Of a DNA stretch of 64,000 nt, positions 25,992 to 35,200 are shown in pieces. The position numbers were made by a program, and so were the translations under genes. Under the pieces are notes generated by a model that worked only from the letters and a program-made list of their open reading frames with translations, was not told where the DNA came from and searched no databases. The number at the start of each line of letters is the position of its first letter. Within the stretch, counting starts at the first letter, position 1. Origin of the DNA: Glycomyces niveus (GTDB taxonomy: Bacteria > Actinomycetota > Actinomycetes > Mycobacteriales > Micromonosporaceae); the NCBI RefSeq assembly GCF_017592475.1, contig NZ_JAGFNP010000003.1:434001-498000 (forward strand), read 5' to 3'.

Positions 25992-26623
25992 TGAAACTGC
26001 CAAGCTTCGGTCGCAGGAACCGCCACCAGCGCAGGAAGAGTGCCATTCCCGCGACAAAAGCCCTCTACATCGACGCGCTCCCCATCGGTCCCGGCCTGAT
26101 CTACCCGGACATGCTGCCAGAGAACGTCTGGGGCTCAAATCTCCGCGGCATCCTCCCCAAGGCCGACTGGGACCGCCTGCGCATACCCGTATGCGAGGCG
26201 GCGGGAAACCGCTGCGAGGTCTGCGGCCAGCCGGGATACGACCCTGACACCGACAGATCGCGACGCCCCGACTGTCACGAACTGTGGCACTTCGAGGTCT
26301 CATCAACCTCGGCAGCTCAGCGGCTCGCTCGACTTGTCGCCCTGTGCCCGGACTGCCACCGCATTCAGCATGTCGGCCGGGCCTCAGTTCATGGTGAGCT
26401 TTCGATGGTCGTCAGTCAGCTTCGAGTGGTCAATTCCTGGACGGACCATGAGGTCAGCCTCGCACTCGACAACGCCGATGAGCGGTACCGGTGGCGCCGA
26501 CGTTTCGACTGGGACCTCGACCTGTCACTTCTCGTGGGCAAGATCCAAGTAGAAGGAGCGCCAGATCTGTTCATACCCGCGGATCGAAGACGACTCCTCG
26601 GGAACTCGTACTCTGGCGGGTAG
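25988..26623 (+). CDS. HNH endonuclease-like protein
   Basis: A 211-residue protein with a zinc-knuckle HNH-like core: CEVCGQ (about residue 76), then CHELWHFE and CPDCHRIQH. The paired CxxC motifs would bind structural zinc and the histidines form the beta-beta-alpha metal site. HNH proteins cut DNA or RNA; some on mobile elements assist recombination or defence. Its start codon overlaps the integrase stop (ATGA), so the two are coupled and probably function together in element maintenance. Confidence 0.7.
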   Translation: MMKLPSFGRRNRHQRRKSAIPATKALYIDALPIGPGLIYPDMLPENVWGSNLRGILPKADWDRLRIPVCEAAGNRCEVCGQPGYDPDTDRSRRPDCHELWHFEVSSTSAAQRLARLVALCPDCHRIQHVGRASVHGELSMVVSQLRVVNSWTDHEVSLALDNADERYRWRRRFDWDLDLSLLVGKIQVEGAPDLFIPADRRRLLGNSYSGG

Positions 26624-26671
26624 TTTGAGATTCGGGGCGGTGCTGTGCAGCATCGCCCCTGCCGTTTCTGA

Positions 26672-29317
26672 CTATCTCTGCCGTACCGAGACCGCGAGCT
26701 TGCCGTGACGGCGTTGGAATGGAACCGGGCCTCCTTCAAGGTGGTAGAGCGCGAGCCGGTTGAGGTCGTGGCGCTCCAGTGATCCGCTGGCCTCCAGGCC
26801 GCCCTTGTCTGCGACCGCTGCCAAAGTAATGATCATTTCGGCGTCGGCGGAGACGACCAGGCCGGGGCTGCGGGTGGCAAGGATGTACTGACGGGCACCG
26901 CGCAGGTCGCGGAGCCGGTCGACGAGGTGCTCCTCGATCCACGGAGCGTGCAGAGCGTCTTCGGGTTGGTCGACGATCAGTGGTTCGGTTCCATCAGCCA
27001 TGGCGAGGATAAGGATCGCGGTGCACTTCTGGCCGTGAGCGAGCCGCTCGATCTCCTCATACTGCCCGGTTCCAGCGGGCCGGAACTTGACGATTAGGTG
27101 GTCGTGGAGCTCGAAGCTCTGGAGTTCGAGAAGCTCGGTTTCCTTGCCTTTCGTCTTGATGGTGTCGAACAGCTTCTGGACGTCAACCAGCGGCGCGCCG
27201 GTGGCGTCTGCGACTGCCGCGGCATCCCCGTTGAGGTAAGAGCGAACAAGGCGGACAGGATCGGACTTTTTGCGGAGCAGGTCGTACGTGGGCTTCCGCA
27301 GGTTCGATCCCTTGCCGAGCCTGACCAGTTCCTCTCCGAAAGCCTTGTCCTCAGCTTCCTTTTCGAGCTTGATGAGCACCTCGTCCTTCATAAGGGCGTT
27401 GAGGTGTTGGATCCGTTCCTGCCGCCGGGCCCGCCGTTCTCGACGGATCTCCTCGATCTGCGACGTGATCTCATCGCGTTCGACGAAAGCCGTCCGAAGC
27501 GAAGGTCGAAGCCGGGTGTCAAGCCGGTCGGAGGTGTCGTCGAGCTCGGCCTTGATCGTCTGCAGCTCCTGCAACTGGCGTTGCAGCGCGGGCAGGCCGA
27601 GCTTGCCGCCGTCGTATTCCTGAAGTCGTGCAGCCAAGCGCGCTTCAAACGCACTGTTGCGCTCCCGCCACTCGTCTGCGATGGCCGCGAGTTCGGCCTG
27701 AGCGTTCGCTGAGGCGCGTTTGACTGCACCGTTGGCCTGGTCAATCGCCTCGTTGAGTGCCGTGTGGGCTGAAGTGGCACGGTTGTAGAGGTCTTCGTTC
27801 TCGCTGTTGGCAACGGCGTGGTCAAACGGTTCCACATTAGCTATGGTCGCGATCGCGGCACATCCGATCCGCTCTGTGAGGCCGCCCAGCCGCAAGCGTT
27901 CCTGGCTCCATGCCTGCTGCTGTTCAACAATGCCCGAGTCGAAGAAGCGCGTGAGTTCAGCGAGCTTGCGTTCGACTTCGGGCAGTCGTTCTAGGGCGTT
28001 CTCGGTCGATTCGATCTGGCGGCACAACTTGACAACCGTCGCGCCATTGGCTTCGAGCGATACGGCTGCTTCCTCTTCCCGCTCGTCGAGGTCGGTCAGG
28101 TCCAGCGCCGCGTCGACCAGGTCCATCCGGCCGACAGGCTCGCGAGCGTACTCGATGATCTCGCTCTGCGAGAACGCCCGGAGCTTGATCAGGCCGGCAT
28201 CGACGGACTTAGCCGCGCCTCGCACGCTCTCGACTTCGGGGGCAGGCGAATCCGCACCGGAGTACGCCCGGCAAACGGTGAACTCCGCTTCCCCGATCTT
28301 GAGGTCAATGCGCACGGTGGAGTTGGTGCCCAGGGCACGGTCGAGTCGCGAGTCCACCTCTTCACGGATCTTCGGGAACGACTCGCGTGAGGTCTGCTGC
28401 CCCAAGCCGAACCTGATGATCTCGATCAGGAGCGACTTCCCCGTACCGGTGCCGCCGAGCAGGCAGTTCAGGTCCTCAGAGAACTCGAACGTCTCACCGT
28501 CGAAGAACCCGCCGGTGACCGAGACCGAGGTGATCGCCGGATGCACGGCCGGTTCCGGTGCATCGAGACGCACGCGCAACGCCGGATCGTCGAAGGCGTG
28601 TTGAAGACCGCGCAAGTCCGGCCTGGCAGCCTTGATCCAGGTGCTTCGGGCGCCGATACCAACAGCTGAGTGTCCCCCTGTCTCCTCGGGACTTGGTGCG
28701 TCCGAACCGCGCACGCAGGCGAGGACGCGCTTCCCACCGATCTTCTTCTGCACGTCTGAGACCGTCGCGAGGTCGGTGACCTCCACGGCGGCGATCCCCG
28801 AGGACCGGAGCACCTCCTTGATCCGGAAGGGAACGGGAAGTCCGAGCAGGCCCTTCGGTTTGTCGATGTGAGCGGGGATCGCCAGGCCGCCTGAGTCCGT
28901 GATAATTGCGCCAGCTTCAGCGAACCCGAACTTCGAGCACTCGGTGGTGCGGCCGAGCTGCTGAGGGGTGAACCCGAGCTGGTGCAGCACAGCGGTGATT
29001 TGCGCAGCCGGGGTCCCCTCCTCCCAGATCCCCAGCAAGTGACCCTCGCTGGTGCTGATCTCGGCGCCCGGAAGCACTATGACACCACGCACGAGCGCGG
29101 CCTCGGTCATCGCATCGCACCACTCGGCCGTGTTGTGGTCGGTGATCGCAATCGCATTGAGGCCGACACGCTCAGCGGCGTCGAGGATCTCGCTGGCGCT
29201 CGAGGCGCCGTAGTGTTCGGCGTCTGGAGAAGCGGGCGTGTGCACATGCAGATCGACGCGCCAGAACACCGCTCCAGCAGTTCCCGGGATCGGCTCTGCG
29301 GCAACCGATACTGCCAC
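26672..29317 (-). CDS. PHP-domain/SMC-like ATPase, Ppl/TrlF-type candidate defence protein
   Basis: An 881-residue single-chain protein. Residues 20-210 form a PHP phosphoesterase domain with metal ligands HVH (24-26), DH (60-61), Glu86, His150 and SD (205-206). Residues 265-880 form an SMC/RecF-like ATPase: Walker A GGTGTGKS (about 288-295), a long coiled-coil region (about 400-640), an ABC-signature-like LAHGQK and Walker B LIVDQPEDALH near the end. This fusion matches the Ppl (polymerase/histidinol-phosphatase-like) antiphage proteins and the TrlF family. The model is DNA-triggered ATPase activity controlling a nuclease/phosphoesterase. It stands alone, convergent with the HNH gene, in the typical cargo position next to the integrase. 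Confidence 0.75.
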   Translation of the reverse strand: MAVSVAAEPIPGTAGAVFWRVDLHVHTPASPDAEHYGASSASEILDAAERVGLNAIAITDHNTAEWCDAMTEAALVRGVIVLPGAEISTSEGHLLGIWEEGTPAAQITAVLHQLGFTPQQLGRTTECSKFGFAEAGAIITDSGGLAIPAHIDKPKGLLGLPVPFRIKEVLRSSGIAAVEVTDLATVSDVQKKIGGKRVLACVRGSDAPSPEETGGHSAVGIGARSTWIKAARPDLRGLQHAFDDPALRVRLDAPEPAVHPAITSVSVTGGFFDGETFEFSEDLNCLLGGTGTGKSLLIEIIRFGLGQQTSRESFPKIREEVDSRLDRALGTNSTVRIDLKIGEAEFTVCRAYSGADSPAPEVESVRGAAKSVDAGLIKLRAFSQSEIIEYAREPVGRMDLVDAALDLTDLDEREEEAAVSLEANGATVVKLCRQIESTENALERLPEVERKLAELTRFFDSGIVEQQQAWSQERLRLGGLTERIGCAAIATIANVEPFDHAVANSENEDLYNRATSAHTALNEAIDQANGAVKRASANAQAELAAIADEWRERNSAFEARLAARLQEYDGGKLGLPALQRQLQELQTIKAELDDTSDRLDTRLRPSLRTAFVERDEITSQIEEIRRERRARRQERIQHLNALMKDEVLIKLEKEAEDKAFGEELVRLGKGSNLRKPTYDLLRKKSDPVRLVRSYLNGDAAAVADATGAPLVDVQKLFDTIKTKGKETELLELQSFELHDHLIVKFRPAGTGQYEEIERLAHGQKCTAILILAMADGTEPLIVDQPEDALHAPWIEEHLVDRLRDLRGARQYILATRSPGLVVSADAEMIITLAAVADKGGLEASGSLERHDLNRLALYHLEGGPVPFQRRHGKLAVSVRQR

Positions 29318-29806
29318 GTGGACTCCATTTCAGCACCCTTGCGACCTTTAATCACAGAGGCTTCGACTAGGGGGTATTTGAAGAATGTCGAAAATCTAAA
29401 TGTCCGATAAGGATAGTAAATTCGACCAGACACTTGAGTGCCGAACCCAAGAGTTCCGATAGGAGCAGTCGATGTCAGCAGGACACTACTCCTCCTTCTT
29501 CCCGAGCGCCGCACTCCTTCACACGGTCGTGTCCAGCGGCACATTACTCGGCAGTCAACTTGGGCCCGTTGAGGGCTGAACGAACTAATGTTGATCGGTT
29601 AACTCGAAAAAAGCGATGCCCCTGGGACCAAACGCAGAGTCATATTGGCACACACTTAATGCCGAAGTCATTTGAATCCGACTTTTATACACTCCACTGC
29701 TCTCCAACATCAGCGATGCCAGATTCTCTTATCCAGAGATGAGATATGCCTGTCGTCCTTGATAGCATCGCGTCTCCGTAGACCGCATCCGTCTCACCGG
29801 CCGATG
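29318..29806. other. AT-rich intergenic region with no supported gene
   Basis: About 490 bases clearly poorer in G+C than the flanking genes. The short open frames here lack coding character. It separates two minus-strand units: the PHP/SMC gene, whose promoter probably lies here, and the end of the conjugation operon. Confidence 0.6.
29393..29420 (-). promoter_or_regulatory. putative promoter of the PHP/SMC ATPase gene
   Basis: On the minus strand, TTTACT (29420-29415) and TAGATT (29398-29393) are separated by 16 bases, matching a sigma-70-type promoter, with a 76-base leader to ATG 29317. Base-pattern evidence only. Confidence 0.3.
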
Positions 29807-30082
29807 TCAATGTCGGAGCGTCCGTTGGATCTCTGCGAGGACCTCTGCCGCACGCTTCTGGGTGGCTTCGTAGAGGGCGATGGCGTTGGGGTCGGTGGCG
29901 CGGACCCAGGCGTCGGTGCCGTCGAGGTTCCACCAGTGGCCGGCGTACTTGACGGTCATGTCCAGGATCGGGGAGAGGGGCGTGACCTCGCGGTCGAGCC
30001 AGCGCTTTCGCATCTCGGTCGCGGTCATGACCTTCGGCAGGCGGTGGGAGGGGATCTCGGTCGGGGAAGGGCGGCGGTTCAT
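29807..30082 (-). CDS. small unknown protein, end of conjugation operon
   Basis: A 91-residue soluble protein with no recognised family. It contains a conserved-looking core (HWWNLDGTDAWVRATDP) followed by a C-terminal helix rich in Ala/Glu (ATQKRAAEVLAEIQRTL). The ATG at 30082 overlaps the stop of the DnaB-N-like gene by 4 bp (ATGA), which supports real translation and a place in the same operon as the secretion genes. Confidence 0.6.
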   Translation of the reverse strand: MNRRPSPTEIPSHRLPKVMTATEMRKRWLDREVTPLSPILDMTVKYAGHWWNLDGTDAWVRATDPNAIALYEATQKRAAEVLAEIQRTLRH

Positions 30083-31047
30083 CGCGTGCCTCCGGCCGGT
30101 CTCTGTGTCGGCCCTTGGCGGTGTTGGGGTTCGGGTGGGGCGTGGGGGTCGATCTGGTTCGCGTGGTGGAAGACCGATGCGGGGCTGGTGGACCGGTCCA
30201 TCATTTCGGGCGTTTGCCGCTCGGCGGTCAGGCTGGCCTTGATGTCCTCGGTGAGGAGATGCTTGGCGGTGTCGACTCCGGTCTTCTGGTCGGTCTCGGT
30301 GCGGGCCAGGCGGGCGACGAAGGCGGCGTCGGGTTCGGTGTAGCCCGGTGGGGTGTCGCCGAGGCCGATGGCGATCTCGCGGGCTTTGGCGATCTGCCAG
30401 ACCAAGCTGATGTCGGTGGTGAAGTCGCCGTCCCAACCTGCGGAGGCGACGGCCTCGTAGGCGACGCGGCAGCGGAAGTCCTGGACTGCTTCGGGCGGGA
30501 CGATGCCGACGAGGGCCCGCGCCTGTTCGGGGTAGGCCATGAGGGCGGCGACGAGGAGTTCTTCGTGGCCGGTGCGGGTCGCGGTCTCGGGGGCAATCGC
30601 AGCTACGGCTTGGTCAGGCCAGGGGGTATCGAAGAGCTGCCGGTATTGCTCGGCGTGACGTGCATTCAGCCGCGGAGTCTCCGGGTCCGCGGTTTCACCG
30701 GAAGCGAGTGCGGTCGAGGCGTAGGTGGCGAGGTCCCTTTGGGCACTGCCGTCGAGGACCATGCCGACATAGAAGGGGATCTCGGAGTCGGCGGGAGCGT
30801 CGGCTCGGAGTCGTTCGAGGCGTTCGGCGTCGAGGCCGGGGGCGTCGGCGCGTTCGGCCGCGGCGCGAGTGAGGTCGGCGCCGCGGAGTTCGGGTTGTTC
30901 GCGGTGGAGTTCTTGGACGGCTTGGTAGACCGCGGCGTATCCGGGGTGGGCGAGGTCGCGGGCTTCGATGGCGTCGACGGCGAGTTCGGGGCGTTCGAGG
31001 ACGGCGGCGAGGTAGCGGCGTTCGGCCTCAGTGATGAGTGTGGACAT
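30079..31047 (-). CDS. protein with two DnaB-N-like helical domains and no helicase domain
   Basis: A 322-residue protein. Residues 1-65 (ITEAERRYLAAVLERPEL, then ARDLAHPGYAAVYQAVQELH) resemble the N-terminal domain of replicative DnaB helicase, and residues about 170-235 (EELLVAALMAYPEQARALVG, then FRCRVAYEAVASA) look like a second copy. The ATPase half of DnaB is absent. It could bind a DnaG-like primase or host replisome during transfer; this is inference. ATG 31047 is 11 bp after the DUF4913 gene and the 3' end overlaps the next gene by 4 bp. Confidence 0.6.
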   Translation of the reverse strand: MSTLITEAERRYLAAVLERPELAVDAIEARDLAHPGYAAVYQAVQELHREQPELRGADLTRAAAERADAPGLDAERLERLRADAPADSEIPFYVGMVLDGSAQRDLATYASTALASGETADPETPRLNARHAEQYRQLFDTPWPDQAVAAIAPETATRTGHEELLVAALMAYPEQARALVGIVPPEAVQDFRCRVAYEAVASAGWDGDFTTDISLVWQIAKAREIAIGLGDTPPGYTEPDAAFVARLARTETDQKTGVDTAKHLLTEDIKASLTAERQTPEMMDRSTSPASVFHHANQIDPHAPPEPQHRQGPTQRPAGGTR

Positions 31048-31058
31048 CGGTTCGTTCC

Positions 31059-31838
31059 TTACTCGGTGATCTCGGCGGCGGCGAGGTTGTCGAGGCGGCG
31101 GCGCATCTCGGCGTCGGTGATCTTGACCCAGTCCCGGGTCTCGATGTCGCGGGTCCACCAGTCACCGAAGGAGTGGACGTGGTCGCTGTCGGGGCCGTCG
31201 AGTCCGCGGGCGGTGCCGAGTTCCAGGCGGCGGTGCATGTCCCCGGCGGCGAGGCGCGGTGCCCGATCCGGTGCCACGGCGGCAGTGCTCGTAGCCGGTG
31301 CGGGGATGCCGCAGGTGGGGTCGGCGGTGAGCCATTGGGCTTTGAGGTCGGTCTTGGAGCGGTCGGCGAGGCGTCGGCCGCCGCCGTGTTCGGCGGCGCA
31401 GCGTTCGGCGTAGAAGGTGATCTGGGTGAAGAGGTTGCGCAGGTCGGTGTGCCAGTAGCGGGCGTGCTGGGCGAGGCCGCCGGCTTCGTGGCCGGTGAGG
31501 ACGCCGGTCTGGGTGTCGGTGGTGTAGAGGGCTTCGCGCCACATCTTCAGCGCCCAGAGCTCTTCGATGATCCCCGGGTGCTGGGGCCAGCATTCGGGGA
31601 GCCGGGATTGGATCGACAGCTCGTAGCGGTCGTGGAGCCAGGCGACCCACTCGACCAGGCCCGCCCACGCGGCACTGCGCTGCTGGTCGGTCATGGCGTG
31701 CCATTCGATCAGGCGCCCTTTGATGGCGAGGACACCTGCGCCACCGCCTTGCGAGCCTCCGCCCTCGTCCTTGGCAGCACTGCGGCCGCGGCGCACGGTC
31801 GGTGTCGTGGGCCGCTTCGGGTGTGCAGGCTCGGTCAT
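31059..31838 (-). CDS. DUF4913 domain protein of the conjugation operon
   Basis: A 259-residue soluble protein. After a basic, glycine-rich N-terminus, residues about 60-140 match the DUF4913 pattern: LVEWVAWLHDRYELS, then LPECWPQHPGIIEELWALKMW. This family is frequent on actinobacterial mobile elements beside VirD4-like genes and has no known biochemical role. The C-terminal 60 residues carry SFGDWWTRDIETRDWVKITD. It overlaps the VirD4-like gene by 4 bp (ATGA), suggesting coupled expression and possibly an accessory factor for DNA delivery. Confidence 0.7.
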   Translation of the reverse strand: MTEPAHPKRPTTPTVRRGRSAAKDEGGGSQGGGAGVLAIKGRLIEWHAMTDQQRSAAWAGLVEWVAWLHDRYELSIQSRLPECWPQHPGIIEELWALKMWREALYTTDTQTGVLTGHEAGGLAQHARYWHTDLRNLFTQITFYAERCAAEHGGGRRLADRSKTDLKAQWLTADPTCGIPAPATSTAAVAPDRAPRLAAGDMHRRLELGTARGLDGPDSDHVHSFGDWWTRDIETRDWVKITDAEMRRRLDNLAAAEITE

Positions 31839-33676
31839 CGCCAGTCCCTTCGTTCGGTCGCATGGCCAGGGCGCTCCCAGGCCGCGGCGCCGACCGGTTC
31901 GGCGACGGGCGCGCCACGGCCGAGCATCCGCTTGGTCTCCTCGGCCGATCGTTCGTACGCTTTGGCCTCGCGCGATTGGTAGTGGCGCCGCATGTAGGTC
32001 TTCACTGCCGGGGTGGAGGCGTGGACGATCAGGGCCTCGCCGCGTTCGGCGTCGAGAGTGCGGACCTCGGCGGCAGTGATCGTCGAGCGCTCGTGCTCGG
32101 CCCGGGACCGCGAAGTGCCGTTCGGGCCGTGCTGCTCGTTGACGACCTGCTCGCGCCAGGTCCCGGCGAGGTCGGCGAACCACTTGGACTCCTCCCCCGC
32201 GAGGCCGGCGAGCGCGATCTTGAGGGTGGAGGCGCCCCAGAGCATGTCAGCGCCGTCCCGGCCCCAGCGTTTGCGGGCGGCGGCGATCTCTTGGAGCACC
32301 GCGACGATGAAGATGCCCGACCCGGCCGAGTACGACATGAGGGCCGGGAGGTTTTCGAGGGCGATGACGTTGCCGACCTCGTCGAGGAATTCTCCGAGTG
32401 GCGGGTCGAGGCGTTCGGCGGTGGACTGGTCGGCGAGGCGGAGGGCGACTTCGTTGACCTCGTCGACCAGGGCGTTGATGATCGGAGCGAGCTCGCTGGT
32501 CTGCATCGCGGGGGCGAGCAGGTACATGGTGCCCAAGTCGCGCAGGAACTGCTCGATGTCGATCGACTCGTTGGGGTGGCATGAGAACAGACGGCGCGCC
32601 TTGGCGGACAGGAGCGGGGTGATGGCGGTCTGGACGGTGTTGAACAGGTCGCCCTTGGAGTCGGAGTCCCCGGTGTAGAGGGAGAAGAGGTTGCCCGCCA
32701 CGCCGGTGACCGCGCCGGGGTTGGCACGCAGCAGGGTGATCGGCTCGTCGTCGCGGGGGTCTAGTGCCCAGCGGACGACGTCGTCCATCGTGCGGCCTTC
32801 GAGGGCGGCGATGTGCAGCCATGCGGCAAGCAGGTTGACGGCGTTGTTGCGGAAGTAGCCGGAGTTCTTGGAATCGGAAGCGCCGTCGCCGCCGACGGTG
32901 ACCATGACGTTCGCCCTCCGGCGAGCCCGGTCGTAGTCCTCACACCCGGCCACGGGACTCCACCGGAGCGGGTAGGGCCATTCCGTGTCGGAGACGTCGA
33001 GGACGGCCACGGGGCCGATCTTGCGGCGGAGCTCGTGCGTGGCAAGGACGACGTCCCGTCGGATAGAGGTGGTCAGCGCCGGACCGGGCCAGCGCCGCAG
33101 CCACGGGATGATGACCTGGCTGGTCTTGCCCTGTCGGGGCGCGGCGAGGACGAGGATCGAGTTCTCGATGCTGGCGGCGAGGCGCTTGGCGCCCATGCCG
33201 ACAGTGCGGCCGAGGTCGACGGCGACTTCGCTGATATCCATGCGGCCGTTCAACCCAGGGCGGAGCCGCTTCGCTTTCTTCAAGGCGGCCCGGTGGGAGA
33301 GGGCGCGGTCGAGTTGGGCGCTGGTCGCGAAGCCCTTGGCTTCGCCGATACCGGCGAACAGCTTGATGAGGCCGACACCGGCGGCGATGATCGCCGCGAA
33401 CGCCAGGACCGCGGCGACGGCGAAGCCGACGGGGCCGGGCAGGTGGCCGCGGATGTCGGCCGGCCATGCCTGAGCCGGGTCGGTGATGGTGGCGGGCAGC
33501 GCGAACGCGGCTTGCACCGTCTCCTCGACGCCGACACTGATCCACGTCCAGGAGAAGAGCAAGGCCGCAAGCTGGGCGGTCAGCCAGACGCCGGCGAGGA
33601 GGCCGATGACGATGTAGGCGCAGGCGAGGAAGATCGTGTCGCTGCCCGAGGTGGTGCTGCCGGTGCTGGTACTCAT
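31835..33676 (-). CDS. VirD4/TraG-type type IV coupling protein
   Basis: A 613-residue membrane-anchored ATPase that brings the DNA-relaxase complex to the secretion channel. Two N-terminal transmembrane helices (about 15-42 and 83-108) are followed by the motor domain: Walker A LAAPRQGKTSQ (about 177-187), WALDPRDDEP, and a TraM-recognition-type segment with Walker B GEFLDEVGNV (about 430). The C-terminal STPAVKTYMRRHYQ stretch is typical of actinobacterial VirD4 homologues. It sits 18 bp downstream of the VirB4-like gene. Confidence 0.85.
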   Translation of the reverse strand: MSTSTGSTTSGSDTIFLACAYIVIGLLAGVWLTAQLAALLFSWTWISVGVEETVQAAFALPATITDPAQAWPADIRGHLPGPVGFAVAAVLAFAAIIAAGVGLIKLFAGIGEAKGFATSAQLDRALSHRAALKKAKRLRPGLNGRMDISEVAVDLGRTVGMGAKRLAASIENSILVLAAPRQGKTSQVIIPWLRRWPGPALTTSIRRDVVLATHELRRKIGPVAVLDVSDTEWPYPLRWSPVAGCEDYDRARRRANVMVTVGGDGASDSKNSGYFRNNAVNLLAAWLHIAALEGRTMDDVVRWALDPRDDEPITLLRANPGAVTGVAGNLFSLYTGDSDSKGDLFNTVQTAITPLLSAKARRLFSCHPNESIDIEQFLRDLGTMYLLAPAMQTSELAPIINALVDEVNEVALRLADQSTAERLDPPLGEFLDEVGNVIALENLPALMSYSAGSGIFIVAVLQEIAAARKRWGRDGADMLWGASTLKIALAGLAGEESKWFADLAGTWREQVVNEQHGPNGTSRSRAEHERSTITAAEVRTLDAERGEALIVHASTPAVKTYMRRHYQSREAKAYERSAEETKRMLGRGAPVAEPVGAAAWERPGHATERRDWR

Positions 33677-33694
33677 GTCAAGGGTTCCGTTGTC

Positions 33695-35200
33695 CTACAA
33701 GGACATGCGCTCGTTGGTCCAGGTGAGTTCTTGCTCGATGGGGGTAAGCATCATCTGGACGACGTGGGAGGAGGAGCGGCCGATTTTCCAGATGGCGCGT
33801 CCTTTGTGCTGGCCGGTCCAGGAGGCGATGTGCTGGCATTCGGTGTCGGTCAGGCCGATGGCGTCGCGGGTCATCGCGAGCGGGGCGGTGTCCTGGGCGA
33901 GGCAGATGCGGACGTCGCAGGAGCTGATGAGGCCCTTGGCGATGGCGACCTCTTCGCTGCCGGCTGCGCCGACGGCCTCGAAGTCCGAGAGCCGGTGCGT
34001 CGAGAGGACTTCGATGGTGCCGTTGGATCGCGACAGCCGCAGGTCGGCGTCGAGCTTGCGCACCATCGCTGGGATGCGCATGGCGCGCCAGAGTTCGTCG
34101 CGGATGACCAGGCGGACCGGGCCGTTCGGGTCGTCGATGGCGGTCTGGCCCCAGCTCGATGCGCACGCGAGGGTCATGGCGACGGTCTCGTCACCGCGAC
34201 CCTTCATCCGTTCGAGGTTCACCGTTTGAATCGGGGCGTCGAAGTCCAATCGCACTGTGGTGGGGCCGTCGAAGAGGCCCGAGAGACTGCCTTGGACCAT
34301 GTTGCCGAGCGCGTCGGCCGCAGGCCGGATGCGCTCGCGCAGTTCCTTGACCGAGTCGGCACGCAACTCTTCGACCATGACGGGGTGGGGGTCGCGGAGC
34401 ACGGCCCAGACCTCGGGGATGGTCGGGTCGACGAGGTGGGAGTTGCCGTCGTGCTCGCCAGAGATGTCCTTGATGGCGTACGCGAGCGCGGCCTCCTCGG
34501 TCGGGTCGAGCTTGCGATCGAGCCGGACTTCCAGAAGGGAGGAGAGCAGGGTGATGCGGCGGCGGTGGATCTCGGCGAGCCGATCACGGAGCTCGATCGG
34601 GTCGGTCGGGAGGTGCTGGCCGAGGGGTCCGGAGTCGAGCGGGTTGAGCCGGGTCGGGAGCCCTGGTCCGAGCTCGACCGGTTCGACACCGAGCGCGCGG
34701 GCGACCTTGGCGTACTCATTTTTGATGTCGCCCAGCACGAACGTCTTCACGCCGTACGTGAGCAGGCGCAACGCCAGGCCCTTGATGGTCGCCGACTTCC
34801 CCGACCCCGGCACGCCGGTGATCAGGAGGTTCGGGTTGGTGATGAGGCCGTGGTGGAGCCATTCGATCGGGTGGCAGGAGAAGGCGCCGCCGGTCAAGCA
34901 GTCGACGCCCATGTACGCGCCGACCGGCGGCAGCGATTTCCCGTACAGCCATGGGTAGAGTCCCTGGACCTGCCCGGTCGAGGAACGGAACGCGGGCAGG
35001 TTCGGGATGCGCGGCGCGCGACCGTTGAACGGTTTGGCGAAGCCCCGCCGGGGAGGGATCGGTTCGGGGCGCTCGCGGCGCTTCCGCTGTGGTGCTGGCG
35101 CTTCGGGTTCGGTTGGGGGCGCGAGGAGATCGCCGAGGTCCGCATGCGGGAGATGCTGTGCGGCCTTGGCCTCGCGTCGGCGTTCGAGGGCCTGCTTCAT
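33695..35200 (-). CDS. VirB4-like conjugation ATPase
   Basis: A 501-residue ATPase. Walker A is LITGVPGSGKSATIKG (about 126-141), followed by FVLGDIKNEY; near the C-terminus the VIRDELWRAM strand acts as Walker B and LSTHRLSDFEAVGAAGSEE resembles the sensor region of VirB4/TraC proteins. It lacks the usual long N-terminal VirB4 domain, which appears to be supplied by the SCO6880-like protein encoded immediately upstream. Start ATG 35200 shares its A with the upstream stop codon (TGATG), so translation is coupled. Confidence 0.8.
   Translation of the reverse strand: MKQALERRREAKAAQHLPHADLGDLLAPPTEPEAPAPQRKRRERPEPIPPRRGFAKPFNGRAPRIPNLPAFRSSTGQVQGLYPWLYGKSLPPVGAYMGVDCLTGGAFSCHPIEWLHHGLITNPNLLITGVPGSGKSATIKGLALRLLTYGVKTFVLGDIKNEYAKVARALGVEPVELGPGLPTRLNPLDSGPLGQHLPTDPIELRDRLAEIHRRRITLLSSLLEVRLDRKLDPTEEAALAYAIKDISGEHDGNSHLVDPTIPEVWAVLRDPHPVMVEELRADSVKELRERIRPAADALGNMVQGSLSGLFDGPTTVRLDFDAPIQTVNLERMKGRGDETVAMTLACASSWGQTAIDDPNGPVRLVIRDELWRAMRIPAMVRKLDADLRLSRSNGTIEVLSTHRLSDFEAVGAAGSEEVAIAKGLISSCDVRICLAQDTAPLAMTRDAIGLTDTECQHIASWTGQHKGRAIWKIGRSSSHVVQMMLTPIEQELTWTNERMSL

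Noticed and set aside
29434-29742. Possible 102-codon gene in the AT-rich gap
   Set aside because: Mixed composition without family features, no ribosome binding site, and lies over the likely promoter of the PHP/SMC gene.
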